From NCBI GenBank assembly GCA_020629175.1, contig JAHDDU010000003.1, positions 67,221-131,220 of the forward strand: a DNA stretch of 64,000 nt, written 5' to 3'. Origin of the DNA: Flavimaricola sp. Its GTDB lineage: Bacteria; Pseudomonadota; Alphaproteobacteria; Rhodobacterales; Rhodobacteraceae. Made by a program: the position numbers and the translations under genes. Position 1 is the stretch's first letter. Each line of letters starts with the position of its first letter. A model generated the notes under the pieces. That model saw nothing but the letters and a program-made list of their open reading frames with translations. It was not told where the DNA came from and searched no databases. This document shows, in pieces, positions 1 to 7,794 of this stretch.

Positions 1-91
1 CCGCACATCTGACGCCGTTCGCTTCGGCGTTAACGCTCTGCACACAAACCCACCGCACGGTCCCTTAACCCTGCCCTTTTATGCACTCTCG

Positions 92-135
92 TCTGCATCG
101 CTTGTGCATCAAATGTGCATGGGCTGTGCATCAGC
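92..135. repeat. 11-bp-phased TGTGCAT direct repeats
   Basis: Three exact TGTGCAT copies start at 103, 114 and 125, and a near copy TCTGCAT starts at 92, so the period is exactly 11 bp. A fifth TGCA core at 82 continues the series with a 12-bp step. The tract lies downstream of the leftward acetyltransferase gene and faces whatever gene lies beyond the left edge. A short inverted repeat (ACGCCG at 12-17, CGGCGT at 25-30) precedes it. Helical phasing suggests a cooperative protein-binding array, but the protein is unknown. Nothing else was recognised in bases 1-183. Confidence 0.5.
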
Positions 136-183
136 AAAACAAGGGAAAATGGCGCCGCTAACCCGTCTGAACAAAGCGTTGCG

Positions 184-972
184 TCAATACCCCTTCAACA
201 CCGCATCCACATTGACCTCGTGCACGTCAAACCCGCAACGCCGGTAAATCCGCCCAGCATCACTGTCGGCCATTGCCACGATGATCGGCGTAGCCTGCGG
301 CGCACGCTGAATGGCCCAGTCATATGCCGCACAGAGCAACGCTGGACATATGCCCCGCCGCCTGTGGGATTTGCGTGTCTCGACTAAGCGGTACCGGGCC
401 ATCTGGTCGTTGAACATGATCCCCAGGTCCCCGGCAAACGTGTCGCCATCCCACGCCCCAAACCAAGCACAGCGCCCCGCCTCCACTTGCCCACGTATGG
501 TGGCAAACCGCTGTTCGACATAGGGTCTATGACTGGCTGGATCATGCCCTTCCTCAATGCCGATTTCTGTTTGCAGATCAATCACCTGCACCCATTCGGC
601 ATCGGTCTTCACCGCTCGTATTTCGATTCCCGCAGGCACCGGCGCACGCTGCAAAGGCTGCGTCAGGGTCAGCACATCGGTCTGCTCGATCTCAAAGCCC
701 TTGGCGCGCAGCACCTCGTGCCCCGCCCCCGGCACCATCGCCGGATCATCCCACATGATCAGCTTGTGCTTTGCTCCGGGAAAGGCCGTGTCAAAGGCCG
801 CAATTTGCGCGCTCGGTTCATCAGGGCACGCGTCAAACAGCACAAAATTCCCAAACCAAAAATTCGGCTCTGAGGGCGTTCGGATAACCTTGTGATCTCC
901 GCAATCCTCGACCGTACTCACGCCTTCCATCAGCATGAGGTCACTGGCGATTCCGAGGCAGCGAATGATCAT
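184..972 (-). CDS. GNAT-family N-acetyltransferase
   Basis: A 262-residue protein with a C-terminal GNAT fold. The acetyl-CoA binding motif is visible near residues 195-220 as an ETRKSHRRRGICPALL stretch (the R-x-x-G-x-C/A signature), followed by the usual YRRCGF strand-helix near the end. The N-terminal 110 residues are a less conserved accessory half, as in two-domain GNATs. The substrate cannot be read from sequence. The start codon overlaps the stop of the MarR-type regulator by 4 nt (ATGA), so the two are translationally coupled at the end of the comF operon. Confidence 0.85.
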   Translation of the reverse strand: MIIRCLGIASDLMLMEGVSTVEDCGDHKVIRTPSEPNFWFGNFVLFDACPDEPSAQIAAFDTAFPGAKHKLIMWDDPAMVPGAGHEVLRAKGFEIEQTDVLTLTQPLQRAPVPAGIEIRAVKTDAEWVQVIDLQTEIGIEEGHDPASHRPYVEQRFATIRGQVEAGRCAWFGAWDGDTFAGDLGIMFNDQMARYRLVETRKSHRRRGICPALLCAAYDWAIQRAPQATPIIVAMADSDAGRIYRRCGFDVHEVNVDAVLKGY

Positions 973-1412
973 TCGTCGCCGGCCAAGGACACCCGCATCT
1001 CACGCAGGACAGGCAAGGCCGCCTTGACTTTCTCAGCCCCAACTTTCTTGACAACATCTTGAATCAAAGGGGAAATAACGGCGAGCCCTGCATCCCGCGC
1101 CGCCACTCCAGCGGGCGAGACAGAGACCATCTTGCGCCGCGCATCATCCCAATCGGGCCGGATGTGAACCCAGCCCGCAGCTTCCAGTTTGCCCAGCGTA
1201 TTGGTCATCGCGCCCCGCGTCAGATTAAACGACCGGGCCAGTTGCGCAGGCGTCCGCTCGCCCCCCGCATGGGCCAGATGGTTCAGCACTGTGAAATGCG
1301 ACAGCTCCATGCCTTTGGGGAGCACCTTGGCCACACGGTTCCGCGCCAGCTGATCCACAGCCAGAATCTCGCCAAACAGCGAGACGGCAAGAACATCATG
1401 GGACTCAGACAT
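969..1412 (-). CDS. MarR-family transcriptional regulator
   Basis: A 147-residue winged-helix protein. The recognition region reads TPAQLARSFNLTRGAMTNTLGKL at about residues 54-76, followed by the wing with the D-x-R-R-K basic tip (DDARRKMV) typical of MarR proteins. It likely works as a dimeric, ligand-responsive repressor. It sits between the nitrilase-family gene (stop adjacent to this start) and the GNAT gene (4-nt overlap), so it is probably cotranscribed with both. The ligand and operator are not evident. Confidence 0.88.
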   Translation of the reverse strand: MSESHDVLAVSLFGEILAVDQLARNRVAKVLPKGMELSHFTVLNHLAHAGGERTPAQLARSFNLTRGAMTNTLGKLEAAGWVHIRPDWDDARRKMVSVSPAGVAARDAGLAVISPLIQDVVKKVGAEKVKAALPVLREMRVSLAGDE

Positions 1413-2234
1413 CTAAGGGCCTTTGAAATCACGGTCATGGGTTAGGGACGGCACCCGCCCCCGTGCCTTAGACACCTCCGCGACATCAAAATCAACGAAA
1501 TGAACGCCCGGGTCAGTGCCTGCGTCCAGCAAAACCTCACCCCAGGGGGCCACGCACATCGAATGCCCGTGGGTCTTGCGGCCCGACCCTGCGTGCGTTC
1601 CGGTCTGCGCGCAAGCCAACACAAAGCACCCGGTTTCGATCGCGCGGGCGCGCAACAACGGCTCCCAATGGGCCGCCCCGGTGACGTAGGAAAACGCGGC
1701 GGGTACGAGAAGTATATCCGCCCCGGCTTGTGCCAAAGCGCGATGCAGGTGGGGAAACCTGACATCGTAGCACACCGTCAAACCAAGCGTGCCAAAGTCC
1801 GTCTTGCAGGTCACGGCCTGCTCTCCGGGGCGGTAGCCATCAGACTCGCGGTATGTCTCCTCAGCCGAGACATCGACATCAAACATATGGATCTTGTCAT
1901 AGCGCGCCGCAATCTGCCCCAGCGGCGTGATCACAAACGACCGATTGGCAAACCGCCCGTCCGCATCCTCTGTGAGCAGTCCCAGAGAGCCGATTGATAG
2001 CCAGATCCCATGGGCCTTCGCCGCATCCTGCAACCCCGCGAGCGTTGGATCATTCGCTTCGTGATGCAGCACATCCCGTTGATGGCGGCGCGAATTTGAA
2101 ACACAGTTCGTCACTTCTGGCGTTAAAACGAGCGACGACCCCGCGATTGCAGCTTCGGCCACCATCGCGAGGGCTGTTTCTAAGTTCTCTTCGGGATTAT
2201 CCGAAGAGCTCATTTGGCAGAATGCAGCTTTCAC
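1413..2234 (-). CDS. carbon-nitrogen hydrolase (nitrilase superfamily)
   Basis: A 273-residue cytoplasmic amidase-type enzyme. The catalytic triad of the superfamily is complete: Glu40 (LTPE), Lys114 (RYDKIHMFD) and Cys155 (VCYDVRFP). The KIHMFD and CYDxRFP context matches the Nit1/Nit2 and NitFhit subgroup, which acts on deaminated glutathione or omega-amides. That assignment fits its location directly after a glutaredoxin gene, with a 4-nt overlap. The exact substrate (deaminated glutathione versus another omega-amide) is inference from subgroup similarity. Confidence 0.88.
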   Translation of the reverse strand: MKAAFCQMSSSDNPEENLETALAMVAEAAIAGSSLVLTPEVTNCVSNSRRHQRDVLHHEANDPTLAGLQDAAKAHGIWLSIGSLGLLTEDADGRFANRSFVITPLGQIAARYDKIHMFDVDVSAEETYRESDGYRPGEQAVTCKTDFGTLGLTVCYDVRFPHLHRALAQAGADILLVPAAFSYVTGAAHWEPLLRARAIETGCFVLACAQTGTHAGSGRKTHGHSMCVAPWGEVLLDAGTDPGVHFVDFDVAEVSKARGRVPSLTHDRDFKGP

Positions 2235-2488
2235 GCTGCCAGCATAGCATCCAGCTTGCCCGCACGGTCAAGCGCGTGGAGGTCATCACTGCCGCCTACA
2301 TGCGCGCCGCCGATAAAGATCTGCGGAACCGTCCGGCCCCCGTTTGACCGCTGCATCATTTCAACACGTTTTGCATCATCATTGGTGACATCAAACTCGA
2401 CAAAATTTACGCCTTTGGACGCAAGCAAACGCTTGGCCGCGTGGCAATAGCCGCAGTAACTTGCGGCATAGATTTCAACTGTTTTCAT
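2231..2488 (-). CDS. grxC: glutaredoxin 3
   Basis: An 85-residue thioredoxin-fold dithiol glutaredoxin. The redox motif C-G-Y-C is at residues 12-15 and the glutathione-site TVPQIFIGG motif follows at about residues 53-61. Length and motifs are those of bacterial GrxC. It reduces mixed disulfides with glutathione in the cytoplasm. It lies 29 bp after comF and overlaps the nitrilase-family gene by 4 nt. Confidence 0.95.
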   Translation of the reverse strand: MKTVEIYAASYCGYCHAAKRLLASKGVNFVEFDVTNDDAKRVEMMQRSNGGRTVPQIFIGGAHVGGSDDLHALDRAGKLDAMLAA

Positions 2489-2517
2489 AGGGCAATCCTT
2501 AACTGGTCACCGCTTAT

Positions 2518-3240
2518 CTAGGTCTCTTTGGCGGCCCGCGCTAGGGTCAGCACAGCGACGTCACGCGCACCGGCCCTGTGCGCTGCCTCACAACAGGCCG
2601 CCAGCGTTGCTCCAGATGTCATCACATCATCCACAATCACCACCCGTCGCTCCGCCATCTTCGCACCGCGCTTGGGATGAGGCCGGATAGCGCGGTCTAG
2701 CGTGGCAAAACGGGCCTCACGCGATTGGCCTCCAAGGGACGGGGTCCGCCGCACACGGGCAAGCGCATCAACGCAGACCTGCCTGCCCGCTGCAGAGCCC
2801 ACGGCCTGCGCCAGCAAAGCCGATTGGTTGTAGCGCCGTTGCAGCAGCCGCGACCAATGCAGTGGGACGGGAACAAGCAGGCAATCGCCCGCCAAGATAT
2901 CTCGCCCCGCCTGCGCCATCCATTGCCCAGAGGGCCGCAGCAGATCGGCCCTGTCCCCATGCTTGATGCCCAGAACGATCTTGCGGCCATTGTCATCGTA
3001 TCGCAACGCTGCACGCCCAGCGCTCCAAGGACGGGCAATGCGCAGGCAATCGTCGCACAACACATCCTCGCCCCGATCCTCCCCCGGCAAGGGAGCGCCA
3101 CAGTGATGGCAGCCCAGCCCGGCAATGAACGGCGTTTCGCGCCAGCATGGGCCGCAGAGGGCGAAATCGCTGTCCGTGGGCTGCCGACATATGAGGCATT
3201 CGGACGGATATATCAGCCGCAAGGCCCTTTGCATCAGCAT
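2518..3240 (-). CDS. comF: ComF-family amidophosphoribosyltransferase-like protein
   Basis: A 240-residue double-zinc-ribbon plus phosphoribosyltransferase protein. The N-terminal part has four C-x-x-C pairs (CLICRQ, CGPCW, CHHCG, CDDC). The C-terminal part has the PRPP-binding loop VVIVDDVMTSGATL at about residues 199-212. Known relatives act in DNA uptake (ComF/GntX), and the family is widespread in non-competent bacteria, so natural transformation should not be assumed. It is the first gene of the leftward operon. Its start is 22 bp from the divergent methyltransferase-fold gene. Confidence 0.9.
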   Translation of the reverse strand: MLMQRALRLIYPSECLICRQPTDSDFALCGPCWRETPFIAGLGCHHCGAPLPGEDRGEDVLCDDCLRIARPWSAGRAALRYDDNGRKIVLGIKHGDRADLLRPSGQWMAQAGRDILAGDCLLVPVPLHWSRLLQRRYNQSALLAQAVGSAAGRQVCVDALARVRRTPSLGGQSREARFATLDRAIRPHPKRGAKMAERRVVIVDDVMTSGATLAACCEAAHRAGARDVAVLTLARAAKET

Positions 3241-3262
3241 CCATTTCTCCTACATCCACGCA

Positions 3263-4090
3263 ATGTCCAGACCGCCCGCCCTCTTTGACACCAAGGCCCT
3301 CACCCAAAGGGTGAGCCGTTCCCGTGCAGATGCGATGTTCCTGCACAGGCAAATGGCTGATGAACTTCAAGAGAGACTGATCGAGGTTAACAGAACGTTT
3401 ACGTCGCCTGCGATTGTGACCCGCCATCCCGGGTTTTGGTCGGATCAACTGGCGAGTGCCAAGGTAGTGGCGGACGATGAGACGCTGGATCTCGCGCCGG
3501 GCGCCCATGACCTGATCCTGCATGCGATGTCGCTTCATTGGGCGAATGATCCGGTGGGGCAGTTGGTCCAATGTCGGCATGCGCTGAAGCCTGACGGTCT
3601 TCTGATTGCCACGCTCTTTGGCGGCCAAACCCTGCAAGAGCTGCGCCGGTGCCTCGCTGAAGCGGAAACCGAGGTGACCGGTGGCCTGTCACCCCGCGTG
3701 GCCCCGATGGGCGAGATCCGGGATCTGGGCGGATTGCTCCAGCGCGCAGGCTTTGCATTGCCTGTCGCCGATAGCGCGACCTTGACGGCCAGCTACGACA
3801 CAGCGTTCCACCTGATGCGTGACATTCGCGCAATGGGAGAGGGCAATGCGATGGCCCAGCGCCTTCGGCACGCCACCCAGCGGGCGGTATTTGAAAAAAC
3901 CTCTCAAGTTTATGATATAAGCTTTGCCCAGCCAGATGGTCGCATTCCGGCGACGTTTGAAATAGTCACGCTCACAGGATGGGCCCCGTCCGCAGATCAA
4001 CCCAAAGCCATGCGCCGAGGCTCCGCACAGCAGCGGCTTTCTGACGCGCTTGGCACGTTTGAGATGCCTTTGGACTCATCCAGTGATTGA
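3263..4090 (+). CDS. NDUFAF5/BioC-like methyltransferase-fold protein
   Basis: A 275-residue protein, taking the ATG at 3263, which clears the divergent comF. An upstream in-frame ATG at 3125 lies inside comF and is rejected. The opening FDTKALTQRVSRSRADA, the middle LSLHWANDP and KPDGLLIATLFGG, and a GGLSPRVAPM segment match the NDUFAF5 family, whose eukaryotic member hydroxylates an arginine of complex I subunit NDUFS7. The usual SAM motif I (D-L-G-C-G-type glycine loop) is not visible where it should fall, after the ERLIEVNR segment. Function in complex I assembly is inference. hemH follows 37 bp downstream. Confidence 0.75.
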   Translation: MSRPPALFDTKALTQRVSRSRADAMFLHRQMADELQERLIEVNRTFTSPAIVTRHPGFWSDQLASAKVVADDETLDLAPGAHDLILHAMSLHWANDPVGQLVQCRHALKPDGLLIATLFGGQTLQELRRCLAEAETEVTGGLSPRVAPMGEIRDLGGLLQRAGFALPVADSATLTASYDTAFHLMRDIRAMGEGNAMAQRLRHATQRAVFEKTSQVYDISFAQPDGRIPATFEIVTLTGWAPSADQPKAMRRGSAQQRLSDALGTFEMPLDSSSD

Positions 4091-4127
4091 CGATCCGCGT
4101 ATCAACCATAGGTCCCACAAAAATCCC

Positions 4128-5234
4128 ATGACAGATCACGGTACACCGCCCATGTTTGACGCCAAATCCGACGCCTTTGAAACGCCGCCTGCGCGCTGCC
4201 CCGTGCATGCGGCACCCGACCATCCCAAAGTGCGCCATGGCCGCGTTGGCATCCTGATCGCCAACCTGGGCACGCCAGACGGCACGGACTATTGGTCCAT
4301 GCGCCGCTATCTCAACGAGTTTCTTTCGGACAAGCGCGTTGTCGATTATTCGGCCTGGCTCTGGCAGCCGCTGTTGCAGCTGATCATTTTGACCAAGCGC
4401 CCATTTTCGTCTGGCGCGGCATACCGTTCAATCTGGAACACCGAAAGGGACGAGAGCCCCTTGCTGACTATCACCCGCGATCAAACCGATGCGATCCGCG
4501 CCCAGATGCAGGCCCGCTACGGCAATGATGTGCATGTCGATTTTTGTATGCGCTACGGAAACCCTTCGACGAAATCCAAGGTGCAGGAAATGGTCGACGC
4601 AGGCTGCACCAAAATCCTGTTTTTCCCGCTCTACCCGCACTACGCGGGTGCCACATCCGCGACGGCAAACGATCAATTCTTCCGCGCTCTGATGGAGCAG
4701 AAGTGGCAACCAACCGCCCGCGTTGTTGATCCATATTATGAGGACGACAAATACATCGACGCCCTCGCCCAATCCATCGAACGCGCTTACGCAGAGGCTG
4801 CGACAAAGCCCGAAGTTCTCGTCTGTTCTTATCACGGTGTGCCAGAACGCTATCTGCGCGAAGGCGATCCCTATCATTGTCAGTGCCAGAAGACGACACG
4901 CCTGCTGAAGGAGCGGTTGGGCTGGGATGACACCCAAATCCGCACGACTTTCCAATCCCGTTTTGGACCCGAGGAATGGCTAAAGCCCTACACGGTGAAA
5001 GAAGTGGCAAAGATGGCCGAGGAAGAGGGCATCAAGAATATCGCTGTCTGCGCTCCGGCCTTTTCATCCGATTGCATCGAAACGCTCGAAGAGATCAACG
5101 AAGAGATCAAGGAGAGCTTTGAAGAGGCTGGTGGAGAGCATTTCACCTATATTCCGTGCCTCAACGACGATGACGCACATATCCGCGCCCTCAGCCGGAT
5201 CATTGAGCGTAATCTGGCGGGTTGGATCGACTAA
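4128..5234 (+). CDS. hemH: ferrochelatase
   Basis: A 368-residue enzyme inserting Fe2+ into protoporphyrin IX, the last step of protoheme synthesis. The family opening VGILIANLGTPD, the RRYLNEFLSDKRVVD segment and the catalytic histidine region CSYHGVPERY are intact. A late APAFSSDCIETLEEI segment, with its conserved acidic residues, is also present. The start is taken at ATG 4128; ATG 4152 is an alternative and no strong ribosome binding site separates them. The reading frame extends back to 4050 inside the previous gene, which is unlikely to be used. hemJ, for an earlier step of the pathway, is at 38.5 kb, and hemW at 30.5 kb. Confidence 0.96.
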   Translation: MTDHGTPPMFDAKSDAFETPPARCPVHAAPDHPKVRHGRVGILIANLGTPDGTDYWSMRRYLNEFLSDKRVVDYSAWLWQPLLQLIILTKRPFSSGAAYRSIWNTERDESPLLTITRDQTDAIRAQMQARYGNDVHVDFCMRYGNPSTKSKVQEMVDAGCTKILFFPLYPHYAGATSATANDQFFRALMEQKWQPTARVVDPYYEDDKYIDALAQSIERAYAEAATKPEVLVCSYHGVPERYLREGDPYHCQCQKTTRLLKERLGWDDTQIRTTFQSRFGPEEWLKPYTVKEVAKMAEEEGIKNIAVCAPAFSSDCIETLEEINEEIKESFEEAGGEHFTYIPCLNDDDAHIRALSRIIERNLAGWID

Positions 5235-5267
5235 CGGCGAGGCTGAAACCTTCGAAACAAAACGTGC

Positions 5268-5286
5268 GGCCCGCACAGCGCGGGCC
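5268..5286 (+). terminator. possible hairpin terminator after hemH
   Basis: GGCCCGC, a 5-nt loop, then GCGGGCC, located 34 bp after the hemH stop. The stem is strong but no T-run follows, so termination is uncertain. Confidence 0.35.
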
Positions 5287-5343
5287 ACGTTGCACCTGAC
5301 AAACGAACATGCATTGTGGCCGCAGACCTGACGGACCATTGCC

Positions 5344-6504
5344 ATGCGCCCTCTTTCCCTTCCTCCGCACCAACAGATCTTTGCGGCTTTTGCCGTCTAT
5401 GCGTTTGCGCTTGGCAATTTCTTCCCGCGCTTACCCGACATTAAGGCCGCTATGGAAATTGAGGAGGGGGCGTTGGGCCTTGCGCTGATGGGGGCGCCGG
5501 CGGGTACAATGATCTCGATCACCTTTGCGGCGCCAGTTCTGGCGCGGCTGGGCCACCGCCGGGCGCTTTTGATCCTGATCCCGCTGCTGGCGATCTTCTT
5601 TGCCATTGCTGTGCAGGCGACAGGGCCTTTGGGTCTGTTTATTCTGCTTTTGCCAGCCGGATTGATGATTGGCGCGACCGAGGTGCTGATCAACGTGGAG
5701 GCGGACCGGGTGGAAGCGGGGATGCCGCATCGGATCATGAACCGCTGCCATGCCTTCTGGAGCATCGGCTTTGGCGCGGCGGGGATTTTTGGAGCGATCA
5801 TGGCAGGTCTTGGGATCAGCCCCCAGGCACATCTGGTCCTGGTGATCGCGCTCACGCTCATCGTTATGTGGGTCTTTCTCAGCGGCTTTCAGCCTGCCCC
5901 TGCCCGCGCGTCTGACACCAGCGAAGACACCCCGCTTTTCGCTGTGCCGAACGGACCTATCCTGATCTTGGTGGCCATCAGCGCCTCTGCCATGTTGCTG
6001 GAAGGGGCCAGCATTGATTGGTCCGCGATTTACATGCGCTCGGTTTTTGATGCGGCCCCCGTGATGGGTGGGATCGCGGTTGCGACGGGGGCTTTTTCCC
6101 AAGCCATCGTGCGCTATTTTGCGGATGGGTATGTTGATCGCTATTCGCCGCCGCGCGTGGCGCGCACAATGCTGTGCTGCATGGCGCTGGGCGTTTTGCT
6201 GATCTTCTTCGCCCCCAATCAGGCGAGTGCCCTTCTTGGCTTTGCGCTTCTTGGTGCGGGCACCAGCACATTGTTCCCGCTGACCATGTCCGCCGCAGCA
6301 CAGCGCACGGACAGGCCTGCCGCGATCAATGTCGCGGCACTGGCCCAGTTTTCCTTCATGGCATTTCTGGTTGGTCCACCGCTCCTCGGCCTTGTCGCCG
6401 AAACCTACGGATTGCGCTGGACCTTTGGCATCGGCCTGCCACTCATCGCCTTGAGCATCGCTCTATCTGGCGCGCTGCGCGAAGATCAGAGCAAGACGAC
6501 CTGA
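5344..6504 (+). CDS. MFS transporter (YbjJ-like)
   Basis: A 386-residue inner-membrane protein with about twelve hydrophobic segments. The first carries ALGNFFPRLPDIKAAM and is followed by a cytoplasmic LARLGHRRALL loop resembling the MFS motif A. A second conserved stretch, NRCHAFWSIGFGAAG, resembles the YbjJ-type MFS subgroup, whose substrates are poorly known. The gene ends inside the opposed L,D-transpeptidase gene, with a 19-bp overlap of the 3' ends. Confidence 0.85.
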   Translation: MRPLSLPPHQQIFAAFAVYAFALGNFFPRLPDIKAAMEIEEGALGLALMGAPAGTMISITFAAPVLARLGHRRALLILIPLLAIFFAIAVQATGPLGLFILLLPAGLMIGATEVLINVEADRVEAGMPHRIMNRCHAFWSIGFGAAGIFGAIMAGLGISPQAHLVLVIALTLIVMWVFLSGFQPAPARASDTSEDTPLFAVPNGPILILVAISASAMLLEGASIDWSAIYMRSVFDAAPVMGGIAVATGAFSQAIVRYFADGYVDRYSPPRVARTMLCCMALGVLLIFFAPNQASALLGFALLGAGTSTLFPLTMSAAAQRTDRPAAINVAALAQFSFMAFLVGPPLLGLVAETYGLRWTFGIGLPLIALSIALSGALREDQSKTT

Positions 6505-7082
6505 GTGCCCACGCGGCTGAATGCAAAGAGCTCGGCGATGTGTTCGTTATAAAGCCCAATGCACCCGTTCGAAGAGCGGCGGCCGATCTTGCGCGTGTCA
6601 TGCGTGCCGTGCACGCGGTAGTATTGCCACGACAGGTAGAGCGCATGAGTGCCAAGTGGATTGTCTGGTCCCGGGCCCACGAACTCAGGCCACTCTGGGT
6701 TACGCTCCCGCATAGACGGCGTTGGGCGCCAGCTGGGCCCTTCAACCTTACGGATCACCTCTGTCCGGCCCCGGCGGGTCAAATCCTCAGTCAGCGGAAC
6801 AGAAGAAGGATAGAGGCGATAGGTCGTACCGTCTTCACCCCAGAAATGGACCGCGCGGCTCTCGATATCGCACAGAATACAGCCGTTGTTCAGGTTCGAG
6901 AAATGATCCTGCCAGTTCATCGACCGAAAGCTAGAGATGTTGCGCTGTACTGCCGGGCTCACAGCCTGCTCGAACTCGGTCGAATTAGCCGTCTGGCCAA
7001 AAGCCTGCGTCGCCGTGCCAGCGCCCAGCGCAGCAGCGGATCCAGCCAGGAACCGGCGGCGATCAAATGTTGTGTCTGTCAT
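6486..7082 (-). CDS. L,D-transpeptidase (YkuD domain), Tat-exported
   Basis: A 198-residue periplasmic enzyme. The N-terminus has a twin-arginine type signal (FDRRRFLAGSAAALG) with a likely cleavage after about residue 29. The YkuD catalytic region is at the C-terminus: HGTHD, then about 12 residues later SSNGCIGL with the nucleophilic cysteine. Such enzymes form 3-3 peptidoglycan crosslinks or attach proteins to peptidoglycan. The 3' end overlaps the MFS gene. Its 5' end is divergent from the CAP-domain lipoprotein gene across a 162-bp gap. Confidence 0.88.
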   Translation of the reverse strand: MTDTTFDRRRFLAGSAAALGAGTATQAFGQTANSTEFEQAVSPAVQRNISSFRSMNWQDHFSNLNNGCILCDIESRAVHFWGEDGTTYRLYPSSVPLTEDLTRRGRTEVIRKVEGPSWRPTPSMRERNPEWPEFVGPGPDNPLGTHALYLSWQYYRVHGTHDTRKIGRRSSNGCIGLYNEHIAELFAFSRVGTQVVLL

Positions 7083-7244
7083 GGCATCTTCCGATCACAT
7101 CTTATGACGTTTTGACGTGAGTTAGGATGCCACCCTTGGATAGGCAAATCAAACATATGTCATATCGGCCAACATGCGCCGATGAAGGTTTGAAGTGTTG
7201 CCCAGATGCGGCTAAGCACCATTGAACCAGACACGAGGTCCACA

Positions 7245-7754
7245 ATGCAGCGTCGTCACTTGATCCTTGGCCTTGGCGCAACGGCGCTGGCCTCTTGTAC
7301 CCAGCCCGGTGCCCGCATCGGTGCAGATGGTCTGCCGGAACAGCAGATCTACCGCATCTCAGCGCAAGACACGCGCGAAATTCCGTTCCGCCTGCTCGAC
7401 AGCATCAATACCCTGCGGCAAGCGCGCGGCGCGCAACCGTTGCAACTTGATGCGCAGCTGACCGCCGCAGCCGCGACACATGCACGCGACATGGCGATCC
7501 AGAACCGGCCTTGGCATTTTGGCTCTGATGGCTCCTCACCGCTCGACCGTATCCGCCGCGCGGGGTACCCCGGCGGGCTCATCGGTGAAACGATCTCTGA
7601 AACCTTCGAGACCGAGCTCGAAACACTCGCCGCCTGGATGCAAGAGCCATCAACACGCGCCGTTATTCTTGACCCCCGCGCCACCCGCATGGGCGTGGCC
7701 TGGCTGCAGGAGCCTGCGGGCAAGATTTGGTGGACGGTTGTTTACGGCAACTGA
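7245..7754 (+). CDS. CAP/SCP-domain lipoprotein
   Basis: A 169-residue protein from ATG 7245, which has a GAGG ribosome binding site just upstream. An earlier in-frame ATG at 7206 would bury the signal peptide. The signal RRHLILGLGATALASC combines a twin-arginine-like start with a lipobox (LASC). The mature part is a CAP domain: helix INTLRQARGAQPLQLDAQL, then HARDMA, the HFGSDG histidine and the GETI glutamate. Bacterial CAP lipoproteins are envelope-associated and mostly uncharacterised. Two L,D-transpeptidase genes nearby suggest a cell-wall role, which is inference. Confidence 0.82.
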   Translation: MQRRHLILGLGATALASCTQPGARIGADGLPEQQIYRISAQDTREIPFRLLDSINTLRQARGAQPLQLDAQLTAAAATHARDMAIQNRPWHFGSDGSSPLDRIRRAGYPGGLIGETISETFETELETLAAWMQEPSTRAVILDPRATRMGVAWLQEPAGKIWWTVVYGN

Positions 7755-7794
7755 CGGCTTGGTGGCGACCGCCCCGATGTGCCATGCATAAGGC

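Noticed and set aside
3387-3402. TTAA-N7-TTTAC, near CtrA consensus
   Set aside because: One mismatch and located inside the NDUFAF5-like coding region with no promoter role.
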